Assembly (NCBI GenBank): GCA_963778525.1
Contig: CAVZUJ010000001.1
Location: forward strand, 372,001-436,000
Reading direction: 5' to 3'
Length of the DNA stretch: 64,000 nucleotides
Source of the DNA: Schlegelella_A sp963778525
Lineage (GTDB): Bacteria > Pseudomonadota > Gammaproteobacteria > Burkholderiales > Burkholderiaceae_C
Both the position numbers and the translations under genes were made by a program. The notes beneath the pieces were generated by a model that did not search any database, was not told where the DNA came from, and saw only the letters and a program-made list of their open reading frames with translations. Of the stretch, positions 1 to 8,393 are shown piece by piece. Position 1 is the first letter of the stretch. Every line of letters begins with the position of its first letter.

Positions 1-2
1 CG

Positions 3-200
3 GCAACCAACTTCAATCTGATGTCGGCGCTCTCGAACGTGCCGATCGCGGTGATGACGAGCTTCGACGGCTGGGTTCACGACCGCTTCGGGACGAACGC
101 CATGCTCTACGGCGAGCTGGCGTTGCCGGCAGTCACCATCGCCGCGTTCGCGGTCTTCGTCGTCGCGACTCGGCCGGCCGCCGCCCCGCCGGTCGAATAG
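3..200 (+). CDS. MFS permease, C-terminal end (partial)
   Basis: The window opens inside this gene; only the last 65 codons are visible, ending in TAG. The peptide begins ATNFNLMSALSNVPIAVMT and contains a hydrophobic helix (LPAVTIAAFAVFVVA) followed by a short Pro/Ala tail. This pattern fits the last two membrane helices of a major facilitator permease; the NFNLMSALSNVP stretch resembles the PAT/AmpG-like group, but the substrate cannot be judged from this part. It is convergent with the peptidase gene to its right. The 126-base gap between the two stops shows no clear terminator. Confidence 0.6.
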   Translation, partial: ATNFNLMSALSNVPIAVMTSFDGWVHDRFGTNAMLYGELALPAVTIAAFAVFVVATRPAAAPPVE

Positions 201-326
201 TCTTTGCCAGTCGGCAGCGCCGTGCTCGCCGCTATGTTGGATTGGCCTTGATGGGCTGCGCCGGCACTTGTGCCGCCGAATCGCGGTCGGGCCGGGCCGC
301 AAGGCGCGGCCTGAATTGCAGGGCAA

Positions 327-2514
327 CTACTTCGCCGCCGGCTGGAACTCCGGATCGCCCATCTGCCAAAGCGAGAACGACCACAGGTCGGCAAGCTCGT
401 TCTCATACTGCGAGTTGCTCGAACCGATACCGTGCCCGGCGTCGTAGTCGACGCGTAGCAGCACCGGGCGCTTGCTGGATGTCGCGGCCTGCACCCGGGC
501 GGCCATCTTTGCCATCTGCCACGGGGCCACGCGTGGGTCGTTCGCGCCAGTGCTGAACATCACCGCCGGATAGGCCACGCCGTCGCGCACGTGCACGTAG
601 GTGCTCATCGCGTAGAGGCCGTGGAAGTCGCTTTCGGTCTTCGTCGAGCCAAATTCGACGGTGTTGGGTGGGCCGTTGGGCTCGGTCTCGAAGCGCAGCG
701 CATCGAAGATTCCGACGAGGTCGAGAATCACGCCAAACAAGTCGAGGCCGCCACGTGAGCGCGCCGCCGAAAGTGATGCCGCCGGCGCTGCCGCCTTCGC
801 CGGCCAGGCGGGCGGACGAGGTGTAGTGCTCGTCGACGAGGTACTGGCCACAGGCGATGAAGTCCAGCACGGTATTGGGCTTGCTCTGCTTGTAGCCGGC
901 CATGTGCCAGGCCTCGCCGTATTCGCCGCCGCCGCGCACGTGGGCGATCGCGACGATGCCGCCGCGCTCCATCCAGGCCAGGTTGGTCGGATTGAAGCCC
1001 GGCTCGAGCGAAACGCCGTAGCTGCCGTAGCCCTCGAGAATCGTCGGGTGGCTGCCGTCGAGCGCGATGCCTTTGCGATGAAGGATGGACAACGGGATTC
1101 GCGTGCCGTCGTAGCTTGTCGCAAAGACCTCCTGTGCTTCGAACTGCGAGGTGTCGATCGACGACGGCAGATTCAGTCCGGTGTCGCCCGAGCGATCCTT
1201 GGCGGGGTCGTAGGCCATGATGCGGGTCGATTGCAGCCAGCCGCGGATGCCGAATAGCGCGCCAGCTTGGTCCGGGTCAGTCACGGGCACGCCGACGTTG
1301 CCTTCGAACGGCGTTGGCACGGAGCGGCTCTGCTTGCCGTCGAATGACACTCGATGGATGTGCGAGACGGCGCCGTCGCGCACGCGCGTGTAGAGGCCGT
1401 CCTGCGCGAGCCGGACGTCCGTCAGCACGCCCGAGGCTTCGGGGATGACGATCGTCGCGTGCTTCAACTCGGGCGGGGCGGCGAAAGCGCGAGCAGGCGG
1501 AAACGCGGAGCGTCTTCTGCGACAACAGGTACAGCGTCTGGCCGCGCAGGTGGAATTGGGTCACGCCGTCAGTGACATCGGCGACCTTCTTCCACGGCGT
1601 GCTGTCGTGACCTGCGATAGCGGAGAGACGTAGACCGTCGACGGGTTGTCGCATGTTGTGGTTGGCGATCCCGATCGCGGACTGCGAGTCGGGCGACGCG
1701 ATGACGAAAGTTCCCTGGCCCTCTCGGGACGTCGAAGTTCCTGGACACGCCGCGGCCGAACACGACAGCGTCGCCTTCGCCGTCCGTCTTTGTGCCGGTC
1801 CTGTGCAGATAGGTCCGTGCGTTGTACATGTCTGGTCGGCCGGCATGCGGGCACCGGCTTGCCGTAGCGCAGATAGAAGAACGAGCGGTTGTCCGGTCGC
1901 CACGACACCAAGCTGTCGGACGTGCGGTCGATGGACTCGGCCTGCACGGCCCCGGTCTTCACATCCATCACATGCAGCACGCTTTTCTCCGAGCCGCCGA
2001 CCGAGAGGCCGTAGGCCAGCAGCTTGCCGTCCCACGAGGGCGCGAAGTAGTCGAGCGCGTAGTGAGTGTCGGTGCCCTTGCCCATCGCGCCGGGGTCGAG
2101 CAACAGGTGCTCCTCGCCCTTCAAGCCGTCGCGGTAGAAGAGCTTGGGCAGTTGCGCACCGGGCTCGAACACCTCGTAGAAATAGCGGTCGCCGCGGCGG
2201 ACAAAGCCGCCTCGGCGTACGTCGGCGTTGAGGAGCGCATGAATGCGATCGAGCAGCGGCTTGCGGGCGGGGATCGCGTCGAGCTTTGCGCGCGTGTAGT
2301 CGGCCTGCGCCTTCATCCACGCCTTGACATCGGGGTTGGCGAGGTCCTCCATGTAGCGGTAGTTGTCGACGACCTTCGTTCCAAAATAGTCGGTCGTCAC
2401 CGGGCGCACCGGCGCAACAGGTGGGTCTTGCCCGAACGCCAAGGCGCTGGCGCTGATGCCCGAAATCAATACGAGGCCGACCTTGAGGCTGCCGCGGCAG
2501 GTGAGGGAATGCAT
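327..2514 (-). pseudogene. prolyl oligopeptidase family (S9A) serine peptidase, frameshifted
   Basis: An exported serine peptidase of the prolyl oligopeptidase family, about 725 residues if repaired. ATG at 2514 follows a strong AGGAGG site and starts a signal peptide ending near ASALAFGQ. The N-terminal region has the family's DYFGTKVVDNYRYMEDL pattern (substrate propeller entry). The catalytic domain shows the nucleophile in GEGGSAGG, the acid in FSTGANDPRVAP and the histidine in DYDAGHGIG, so all three catalytic residues are still encoded. The frame changes near 1840, 1735, 1495 and 770, so no complete protein can be read as given. Each segment keeps good family similarity up to its break, which would also fit sequencing indels. 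It would act in the periplasm, cleaving after proline in short peptides. Confidence 0.8.
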
Positions 2515-2798
2515 GAAGTCCTCCTGAACCCGTGGCATCAGTCTACGCAACTGCGACAGCTAGGAGTTGCAAGCGTTTCCTGGAGGGAGCACTGCGTTGC
2601 TGGCATCACGCGGCTCGAGTGGGACCGTATCAAGAATTCGGATCGTCCTCAGAACTTCTATGCATTCCTGAAAAAATATCCTGACGGCAAATATCATTCA
2701 CGTCCTATCGACGGCTTCTCGCTCTCGGCAGCGGTTGGGTCTGCGTCCGCCCGAGGCCGTTGGCCGTTGGCCGTTGTGATCGCAGCAAGAATGCAGCC
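2515..2798. other. intergenic stretch with an orphan coding fragment (about 2611-2709)
   Basis: This gap lies between the divergent peptidase and the hydrolase pseudogene. On the plus strand at about 2611-2709 it encodes LEWDRIKNSDRPQNFYAFL followed by KKYPDGKY. This resembles the short W-x-x-I-K...FxxFLxxYPDG segment often found after caspase-like or Sel1-type domains in bacterial proteins. No start codon, ribosome site or longer conserved frame surrounds it, so it reads as a leftover piece of a lost gene. The rest of the gap has nothing recognisable. Confidence 0.35.
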
Positions 2799-3971
2799 AT
2801 GACGCGCTTCGTACAAGTCCTTGTCGCATTGGTCGCGCTCACGAGCTGCACGTCGCCGACGTACCAATAGCCGATGAAGGGGCCGCAAGCCGTTGGCGTC
2901 TCGCCCGATGCTCCGAAGGACCCGGTTGGCATCATGCTCGGCTGAGCCGGCCAGACCAACACGAACTTCAAGCATCTCGATCGCCTGTTCCCGGTTCGCA
3001 CCGTATCGCGCGGCTCTTCGGTGCTGGAGTAGCCCAATGGCGAGCCCATCGATCCGATCGTGCCGCTCGAGGACCGCAGACTCACGGTCAACCAACTCAT
3101 GGATGAGTATCGCGTCACCGGGGTCATCGCCCTGCGTCATGGCCTGATCGTTCTTGAGCGTTACGCCCATGACCGGACGGCGCAAGACCGCTGGTTCTCC
3201 GCGTCGGCCGCCAAGTCGATCACCTCGACACTGGTCGGCGCGGCCGTCAGGGACGGTCTGATCGGCACGGTTGACGATCCCATCACCCGCTACATTCCCG
3301 AACTCAAGTCCGTGACCGCGTTCGACGGCGTTACCCTGCGCCACCTAATGACCATGAGTTCCGGGCTCAGGTATCACGAAAGCACCACGGATCCGACGTC
3401 GGACCTCGCCCTGAGCGACGGCGGCGAGGTCATCGATGGCCGCCCGCCAATCGTCAGCTACGCCATGAAACTGACGCGAGCGCATCTGCCAGGCACCGTC
3501 AATGAATACCAGACCATCGACGCGGACGTGGTAGGCATCGCCCTCTCCCGCGTGCTTAAGGGGCGGACAGTCTCTGATTACCTCTCCGAAAAGATCTGGC
3601 GGCCCGCGGGCATGGAGGCTGATGCGAACTGGGTGCTCGACAAGGCGGGAATCCAACGCGGCGGCTGCTGCAGCGCGGCGACACTGCGGGATTACGCGGT
3701 TATGTCATGTTCATTCCGAAAGCGCGCGGAGACCAACGAGGCCGTGCTGCCAGCTGGCTGGATCGATGAAGCTCGGACACCGGCATGGCCCGCAAGTGAT
3801 GAAGGCTCCGGCTATGGTTGGTTTTGGACGGTGCGCCAGGACGGAGGTTACGAGGCCGTGGGCGCATACGGTCAGTCAGTCACCATTTATCCCAAGGATG
3901 ACGTAGTCATTGCAATCACGCCGCCTCACGCGATCCGAGGGGGTTCAACCATTCCCCGCTGGGGGCTTTAG
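2799..3971 (+). pseudogene. serine hydrolase (beta-lactamase/6-aminohexanoate hydrolase-like), three nonsense codons
   Basis: Beta-lactamase-fold hydrolase related to class C beta-lactamases, esterases and 6-aminohexanoate-dimer hydrolase. ATG at 2799 begins a lipoprotein signal (VALVALTSC). The same frame then runs through TAG at 2868, TGA at 2943 and TAG at 3030 before an open stretch from 3033 to the end. Peptides between the stops still look like the family (for example NFKHLDRLFPVRT), so the frame is intact but broken by nonsense codons. The SxxK nucleophile motif is in SASAAKS, followed by LMTMSSGLRYHE. The C-terminus ends early and oddly (GGSTIPRWGL). Translation from an internal start near 3060 would still give about 300 residues including SxxK, but without the export signal. 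Decay next to an integrase remnant suggests an old island gene. Confidence 0.8.
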
Positions 3972-4029
3972 TAGGCGCTCACGCAGCCGCGATCGGCCGA
4001 GCAGATCCGAACGAGACGAACTAGCGACA

Positions 4030-4277
4030 TGCCGAGGCGGGCACAAGAAGGCAGGCACATCTTTGGAGGAGCGGAGGGTCATAGACGCCAATCGGCTCCC
4101 GATGCATCTTCCCGTTCAGCGAGTAGCGCCAGTAGAACCGCAGGGCCCGCCAAGAAGTCTTCTACCTTGCAGCGACTCGCCCTGGCCCCGGTGGCCCAGG
4201 CGTCACGAAGGCGTCGGGCTCCGCCGCCGGAATCGCTTCGCCTGCAGGCAGTTCTTGCCCTTGTGACCATAGTTTCT
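4030..4277 (-). pseudogene. tyrosine site-specific integrase, N-terminal remnant
   Basis: Read on the minus strand, three frames together give pieces of the Arm-DNA-binding N-terminal domain of a P4/CP4-57-type integrase: RLRDAWATGAR, then GESLQGR, then RFYWRYSLNGKMHREPIGVYD. The last piece matches the common FYFRYTGPDGKR..LPLGVYD pattern of these enzymes. No catalytic domain (R..HxxR..Y) follows, so the gene is a stub. Its position, just inside a partial tRNA gene and reading away from it, is the usual place for the integrase of an island inserted at a tRNA 3' end. Confidence 0.5.
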
Positions 4278-4404
4278 GGTGCCAGTCTGATCCAGTTTTT
4301 GGGCTGATGATGCTGGGTCGACGGCAGATTGTTTCGGACTATTTGCCTATGAAAGGCTACCGAGGCCAAGTCTGGCACCAGCTCACAAGGTCCGAAATAT
4401 GAGT

Positions 4405-4451
4405 GACTGTTAATCCGTAGGTCCCTGGTTCGAGCCCAGGTCGAGGAGCCA
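4405..4451 (+). tRNA. tRNA-Asn (GTT) 3' half only; probable att-site remnant
   Basis: The sequence from GACTGTTAATCCG to GAGGAGCCA is the 3' part of a tRNA-Asn: the anticodon loop CTGTTAA with anticodon GTT, the T-arm stem CCTGG/CCAGG around TTCGAGC, the 3' acceptor strand, and an encoded CCA at 4449-4451. The 5' half (acceptor 5' strand and D-arm) is absent; upstream bases do not fold with it. A functional tRNA cannot be made from this piece. Such 3' fragments are what is left at the distal attachment site after an element integrates into a tRNA gene, with the complete copy at the other end. Confidence 0.85.
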
Positions 4452-4462
4452 AAAATCACAAG

Positions 4463-4488
4463 GGATAGCCGGCCAGCGCCTGCTATCC
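4463..4488 (+). terminator. hairpin downstream of the tRNA fragment
   Basis: A 7-bp perfect stem GGATAGC/GCTATCC encloses a 12-base loop directly after the tRNA fragment. A run of A precedes it and a weakly T-rich stretch follows. It may be the old terminator of the tRNA gene, which would support 4452 onward being the original chromosomal flank. No proper U-tract follows, so the call is tentative. Confidence 0.3.
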
Positions 4489-4603
4489 GTTCGTAGTTTC
4501 TGACTTTGCTGGTGCCAATCCGCGGCTTGAAGCATCGAATGTTCGTGCCGGCAGGCGAGGGCACGACGAATGCTGCAGCAATGGGACGTTTCAGGAGTTG
4601 CCC

Positions 4604-4912
4604 ATGAGCCTAGACCACGACCCTTTGAAGCCGATGGGTGTCCAGACCGCGGAGAGCGTGCAGGTTGAAATTGCGGAGCGGGCCAAAAGGCTCAAGGAGC
4701 AGAACGACCCAGGTACGGCAAACGCGGACGATGCGGCGAAGGCCGGGCAGGCCCGGGAGGAAGTGGCCGAATGGCTTCGCGCGCGCAGCAAGGTGGCGGG
4801 CGACATGGCCGCAACGTTCGTGCGCGAGCGCCCGATCGAGGCCCTGTTGATTGCCTGCGCCGGAGGTGCGCTTTTGATCGGCTTGGCGATGTGGGCCTCG
4901 AAGAGGGCCTGA
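4604..4912 (+). CDS. DUF883/ElaB/YqjD-like small membrane protein
   Basis: A 102-residue protein with a charged, helical N-terminal half (ESVQVEIAERAKRLKEQ and a later EVAEWLRARSKVAG) and one C-terminal membrane helix, RERPIEALLIACAGGALLIG, ending MWASKRA. The layout of a soluble helix plus a C-terminal anchor with the VRERPIEALLIA motif is that of the DUF883/ElaB/YqjD group, inner-membrane proteins, some of which bind ribosomes in stationary phase in E. coli. The start is ATG at 4604, seven bases after AGGAG. It stands alone, with 166 bases before the next operon. A specific role cannot be stated. Confidence 0.75.
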   Translation: MSLDHDPLKPMGVQTAESVQVEIAERAKRLKEQNDPGTANADDAAKAGQAREEVAEWLRARSKVAGDMAATFVRERPIEALLIACAGGALLIGLAMWASKRA

Positions 4913-4984
4913 CGCTCATCGGCGCCCCCAGTGGTTTGCGAAGAAACGTAAACAGGCCAGCCCTGGATGGCGGTATTGCGTTAT

Positions 4985-5002
4985 CAGGACTAACCTGTCC
5001 TG
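4985..5002. repeat. short inverted repeat in the leader before the 5079 operon
   Basis: CAGGAC-TAACCT-GTCCTG forms a perfect 6-bp stem with a six-base loop, 77 bases before the first start codon of the SEDS/PBP/kinase operon. It could be an operator half-site pair or the end of the preceding transcript. No T-run follows. Confidence 0.3.
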
Positions 5003-5078
5003 GAGGTGGGCCAACGGCGCGTGGGCGGAACGCCGGTGGCAGCCGCCCCGGTGATTGGCGTCGGTTCCTGGAGGCGTC

Positions 5079-5925
5079 ATGGTCGTTGTCCGCCCGCTGC
5101 TCTGCGTCGCCTTCGTCGCGTCGACGATGTGCGGCAGCGCATCCGTTGCGCATGCCGCGAGCAACGACGTCGCGCCATCGCGCGCGCCGCCCTGGGTCGA
5201 AGGCTTCGACCTCGAGCGCGTCGAGGCACTGGCGCCCGGTGTGCCGCTCAACTTCGTCCTCTACGGCAGTCCCGGTGCGGCCGTCACCCTGTCGATCGAG
5301 GGCGGCCGACGCCTCCTCGACCTGCCGGAGTCTCGTCCGGGGCTCTACGAAGGCAGCTATGTCCTCGATGGTCTCGACCACGTCCGGGCGGATAGCCGGG
5401 TCGTCGCCAGCGTCCAGCGCAACGGCATGGTCGCGCGCACGACGCTCTACGAGCCCTTGCTGCTCGAGCGCAACGGCTTGCCTTGGGCCGGCGCGCTGGC
5501 ACAGGCGCCCGGCGACATCTCGCCGGCCCGCGTCGAGGCCTCCCCAAGGGCCGCGCCGGCGATCGACAGCAGGGCCCGCAGCCTGGCGCCGTTTCCGGGC
5601 GCAGCCGCTGCGCAGGCGCCGCCGCCCGCCACTCCGGCGCAGCCTCGATGTGGCGACTGCGTGGTGGTGGAAACGATCCGCGTCGTGAAGGCGCCGCCGC
5701 GCAGCGGCTGGGCGCGCTGGCTCGGCGCTGCCGGAGGTGCCTGGCTGGGCAGCGCGATCGAACGCGAGGCAACGCGCGCCGAACGCTATGAAGTGCTGCT
5801 GCGGTTTGCCGGACGGTACGGCGCTCCTGCGCCTGTACGAGCAGGTGCCGCCTTTTCGCACCGGCGACACGATCAGCCTGTCCAGTCCTCGCGGCCGGAT
5901 GCCGCCGGCGCCGACGCCTCACTGA
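5079..5925 (+). CDS. secreted protein of unknown function, first gene of the SEDS/PBP operon (one frame change)
   Basis: ATG at 5079 follows GGAGG and starts a signal peptide (VVVRPLLCVAFVASTMCGS.. cut near AHAA). The mature part is about 250 residues. An N-terminal domain (WVEGFDLERVEALAPGVPL) has beta-strand-like character. A Pro/Ala linker follows, then CGDCVVVETIRVV with two cysteines, then GWARWLGAAGGAWLGSAIE, a glycine-zipper-like helix. One extra base near 5810 shifts the frame; repaired, the C-terminus reads YEVLLRFADGTALLRLYEQ then VPPFRTGDTISL and ends at 5925. This ending resembles the conserved C-terminal segment of glycine-zipper envelope proteins. It lies 33 bases before the SEDS gene and in the same direction, so an envelope role linked to the operon is likely. 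I do not recognise the family. Confidence 0.6.
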
Positions 5926-5958
5926 GCGCCGGTCGCCCGCCCCTCGCCTCGCCGGCGC

Positions 5959-8393
5959 ATGTCAAGCCTTGCCCTTCCTGCGGACCCCGTTGTATCCGCC
6001 GCCCCTCGGCCGACGAGGCGAAGGGCTCGACGCCTGGCCGCGGCGCTGTCGTGGCTGGTCGAGGCAGGCGCGGTCGCCATCGCCATCCTGTCGATCCTGC
6101 CCTTGTTCGATCGCCTGACGCCTCTGGCCGCCGGCCGCGAGCAACGCTTTCTCGACCGCGGCATCGCCGTCGCCGCCCTGCCCGACCCCGTCCTGCCGGC
6201 GCTGTGCAACGCCTATGGCGACCTCGCCGCGCCCGCGCTCGGTGCTGCGCTGTGTCCGAGTCGCTGGTGGGACTGGCGCTCGAGAAGCGAGTCCTTGTCT
6301 TCCCTGCCGCCGAGACTGGCCGTCTCGCTCGACCGCAGCAGCGCCGCGTTCACGCAGCCGCTGCGCGATGCCCAGGCCCGCGTCGACGCCTTGCAGACCC
6401 AGGCGCGGCAAGGCGACGGCGCGCTCCTCGACAACGCCGACGCCGTCGCCGCGATCGAGGCGGCGATCGCGCCCTTCATCGAGCGCTACAAGCTCGCAGC
6501 GGGTGACACCGCGGGCCCGGCGCCTCTCGCCTGCAACCGCCGCTGGATCGATTCCGCCTTTGCCTCGAGCAACGCCGAGGCCGTCGGAGCTCGCCGCGGC
6601 CGACAGCACGCTTCGCGCCGACGCGGCGTTGCTGCTCGGCGCCGCTCTCGACGGCCGCACGATGATCGGCGACGACCTTGGGCCACTGCCGCCCGCAGCG
6701 GGCGCCGGCGCAGCAGGCTGTGCGAGTCCCTTGGCCGACCTGGCAGCGACGGCGACCTTGATGCACGACGCGCGGCAGGCCTCGGCCAACAACCGGAAAA
6801 GCGATGCGATGCGTTTTCTCGTCGCTTCGGCCGGCGTGCAATGGGCGGCGGCGATGGCGCTCGGCTATGCCTTTCTGCTCTGGAGCCGGCGCCGTCCGCG
6901 ACCGTCGCTCGCCATCGCGATCGTCCTGGCAACCTGGGCCGCCGCGGCCTGGCTGGCACGCGTGACCTGGCCGCTTGCCGGCAGCAACGCCTTCGCCACG
7001 ACGCGAAACGACTCCTCGTGGCTCGGGGCCCCGGCGCCTTTCGTCAGCGTCCTGCTCGCGCTCGCCGCGCTGTCGGCGGTCGTGACGCTGACGCGTCGTC
7101 CGGTGGCCACCGATCGACAGAACGTGACGATGCAATCGATGGGCTCGCGCCTCGGCTTTGCCGGTTTCGTGGTCTTGACCGGACTCGGCTGGCTCGTCCT
7201 GCTCGACCTGTCCATCAACGGCCACTACGGCAACCGCTACCTGGCGCTTTATCACCAGGGCCATCTCTGGCTGGCGATGCTGCTGCTCTCGACCCTGTTC
7301 TTCGTGCGCCAGGACGTGTCGCGCGGCCTGGCCTGGATCCTGTCCGTCGTCGAAGAAGGAGGCCGCTCCGCGGCGCGGCGCTTCGGGCCGGTCCGGGTCG
7401 GCATCGCCGCCGCGCTCCTCACCGCGATCGGACTGCTCGCGTTCACCGGCGGGCTCGCGCATCGCGCGCAGCTCACCTCCGAGCTCGGCCGGGTCTGGTT
7501 GATCTGCGGGGCGGCCTGGTTCTTCTTCCTTCGCGCCGGTCCGATGATGCAGCGCCTCGCACGCGCCGGCCCCGCCGGCCGCTCGTTTCTCGGCTACGCC
7601 TGGCCGATGCTCTTCGTCGTCGGCGTGCTCGTCGTCGCCATGTTCGCGACGCACGACATGGGGCCGCTCCTGATCTCCGGCTATGCCTCGGGCGCGTTCG
7701 TCGCGGCGACGCTGGCGATGTGGTGGCACTACCGCAGCGGCCAGCGCATCACACCCTTCGCGCTCGCCCTGGTCGTCTTCGCGCTGTGGATCGCCGCGGT
7801 CACGACCGGTCTGTTCCGGCTCGGCGCGCTCGACGCCGTGACCGCCAGCCGCCTCGAGAGCGTCGCCGCGCCGTTCGCTTCGATCAACGACCAGCTGGCG
7901 ATGGTGTCCTGGTTTCAGCGGGCCGCACCGCCGCACGGCTTCGGCCTCGGCACGACGCCGTGGTGCGGCTTCTCGACCACCGGTGCCTGCAGCGGCGTGC
8001 CGGCGCAGATCCACAGCGACTACACCTTGACCGCGCTGATCGGGGTGTTCGGCCCGGCCTTCGCATGGGGACTGGCCGTCGCCGCCGCGTGGTGGTTGCA
8101 TCGCCTGATCCGCCATCACGGCCGCGTCACCGGCGGCGAGCCTCGCCTGGTCGACGCGTCGGGGCGGCTGCGCAGCGACGGCCAGGCCCTGCTGACCTGG
8201 ATCAGCGTCGCGTGGGTCGTCATGAGCTCCTGCCAGCTCGCGGTCACCGTCGCGGGCAACCTCGCGGTGCTTGCCGCTGACCGGAGTCACCTTTCCGTTC
8301 GTGAGCTTCGGCATGACGTCGCTGCTCGTCAATTCGGCCTTCCTGGCGCTCTGCCTCAACGTCGACGTGCCGGCAAGGGGGTCCGATGTCTGA
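5959..8393 (+). CDS. SEDS-family (FtsW/RodA-like) polytopic protein, two frame changes
   Basis: A membrane protein of the SEDS family, peptidoglycan glycosyltransferases that polymerise lipid II and work with a partner transpeptidase. ATG at 5959 is followed by a membrane helix, a periplasmic stretch of about 200 residues unusual for RodA or FtsW (with paired cysteines, and coiled segments such as RDAQARVDALQTQARQ), and then at least eight further helices. Diagnostic pieces are VPAQIHSDYTLTALIGVFG, where the Asp sits at the place of the SEDS catalytic residue, and LTGVTFPFVSFGMTSLL, the family's GV.LPF.SYG..S signature. The frame shifts near 6588 and near 8272, each as if one base were extra. 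The stop at 8391-8393 overlaps the next start (8386), so translation is coupled to the penicillin-binding protein. It is larger (about 810 residues) than normal RodA/FtsW (about 370-420). Confidence 0.8.

Larger units (their letters stand above)
3972..4603. other. gene-poor stretch at the remnant of an integrated element
   Basis: No intact gene is visible over about 630 bases. It holds, from left to right, a degraded integrase N-terminus on the minus strand (about 4030-4277), the 3' half of tRNA-Asn on the plus strand (4405-4451), and a hairpin (4463-4488) before the ribosome site of the next gene. The sequence between 4280 and 4404 has no match I recognise. Confidence 0.6.

Noticed and set aside
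1822..2802. Plus-strand frame of 326 codons across the peptidase gene
   Set aside because: It overlaps the conserved S9A coding sequence; only its last 60 codons contain the orphan fragment, and no start site exists for it.
4405..4451. Functional tRNA gene
   Set aside because: The 5' half is missing; the fragment cannot fold into a full cloverleaf.
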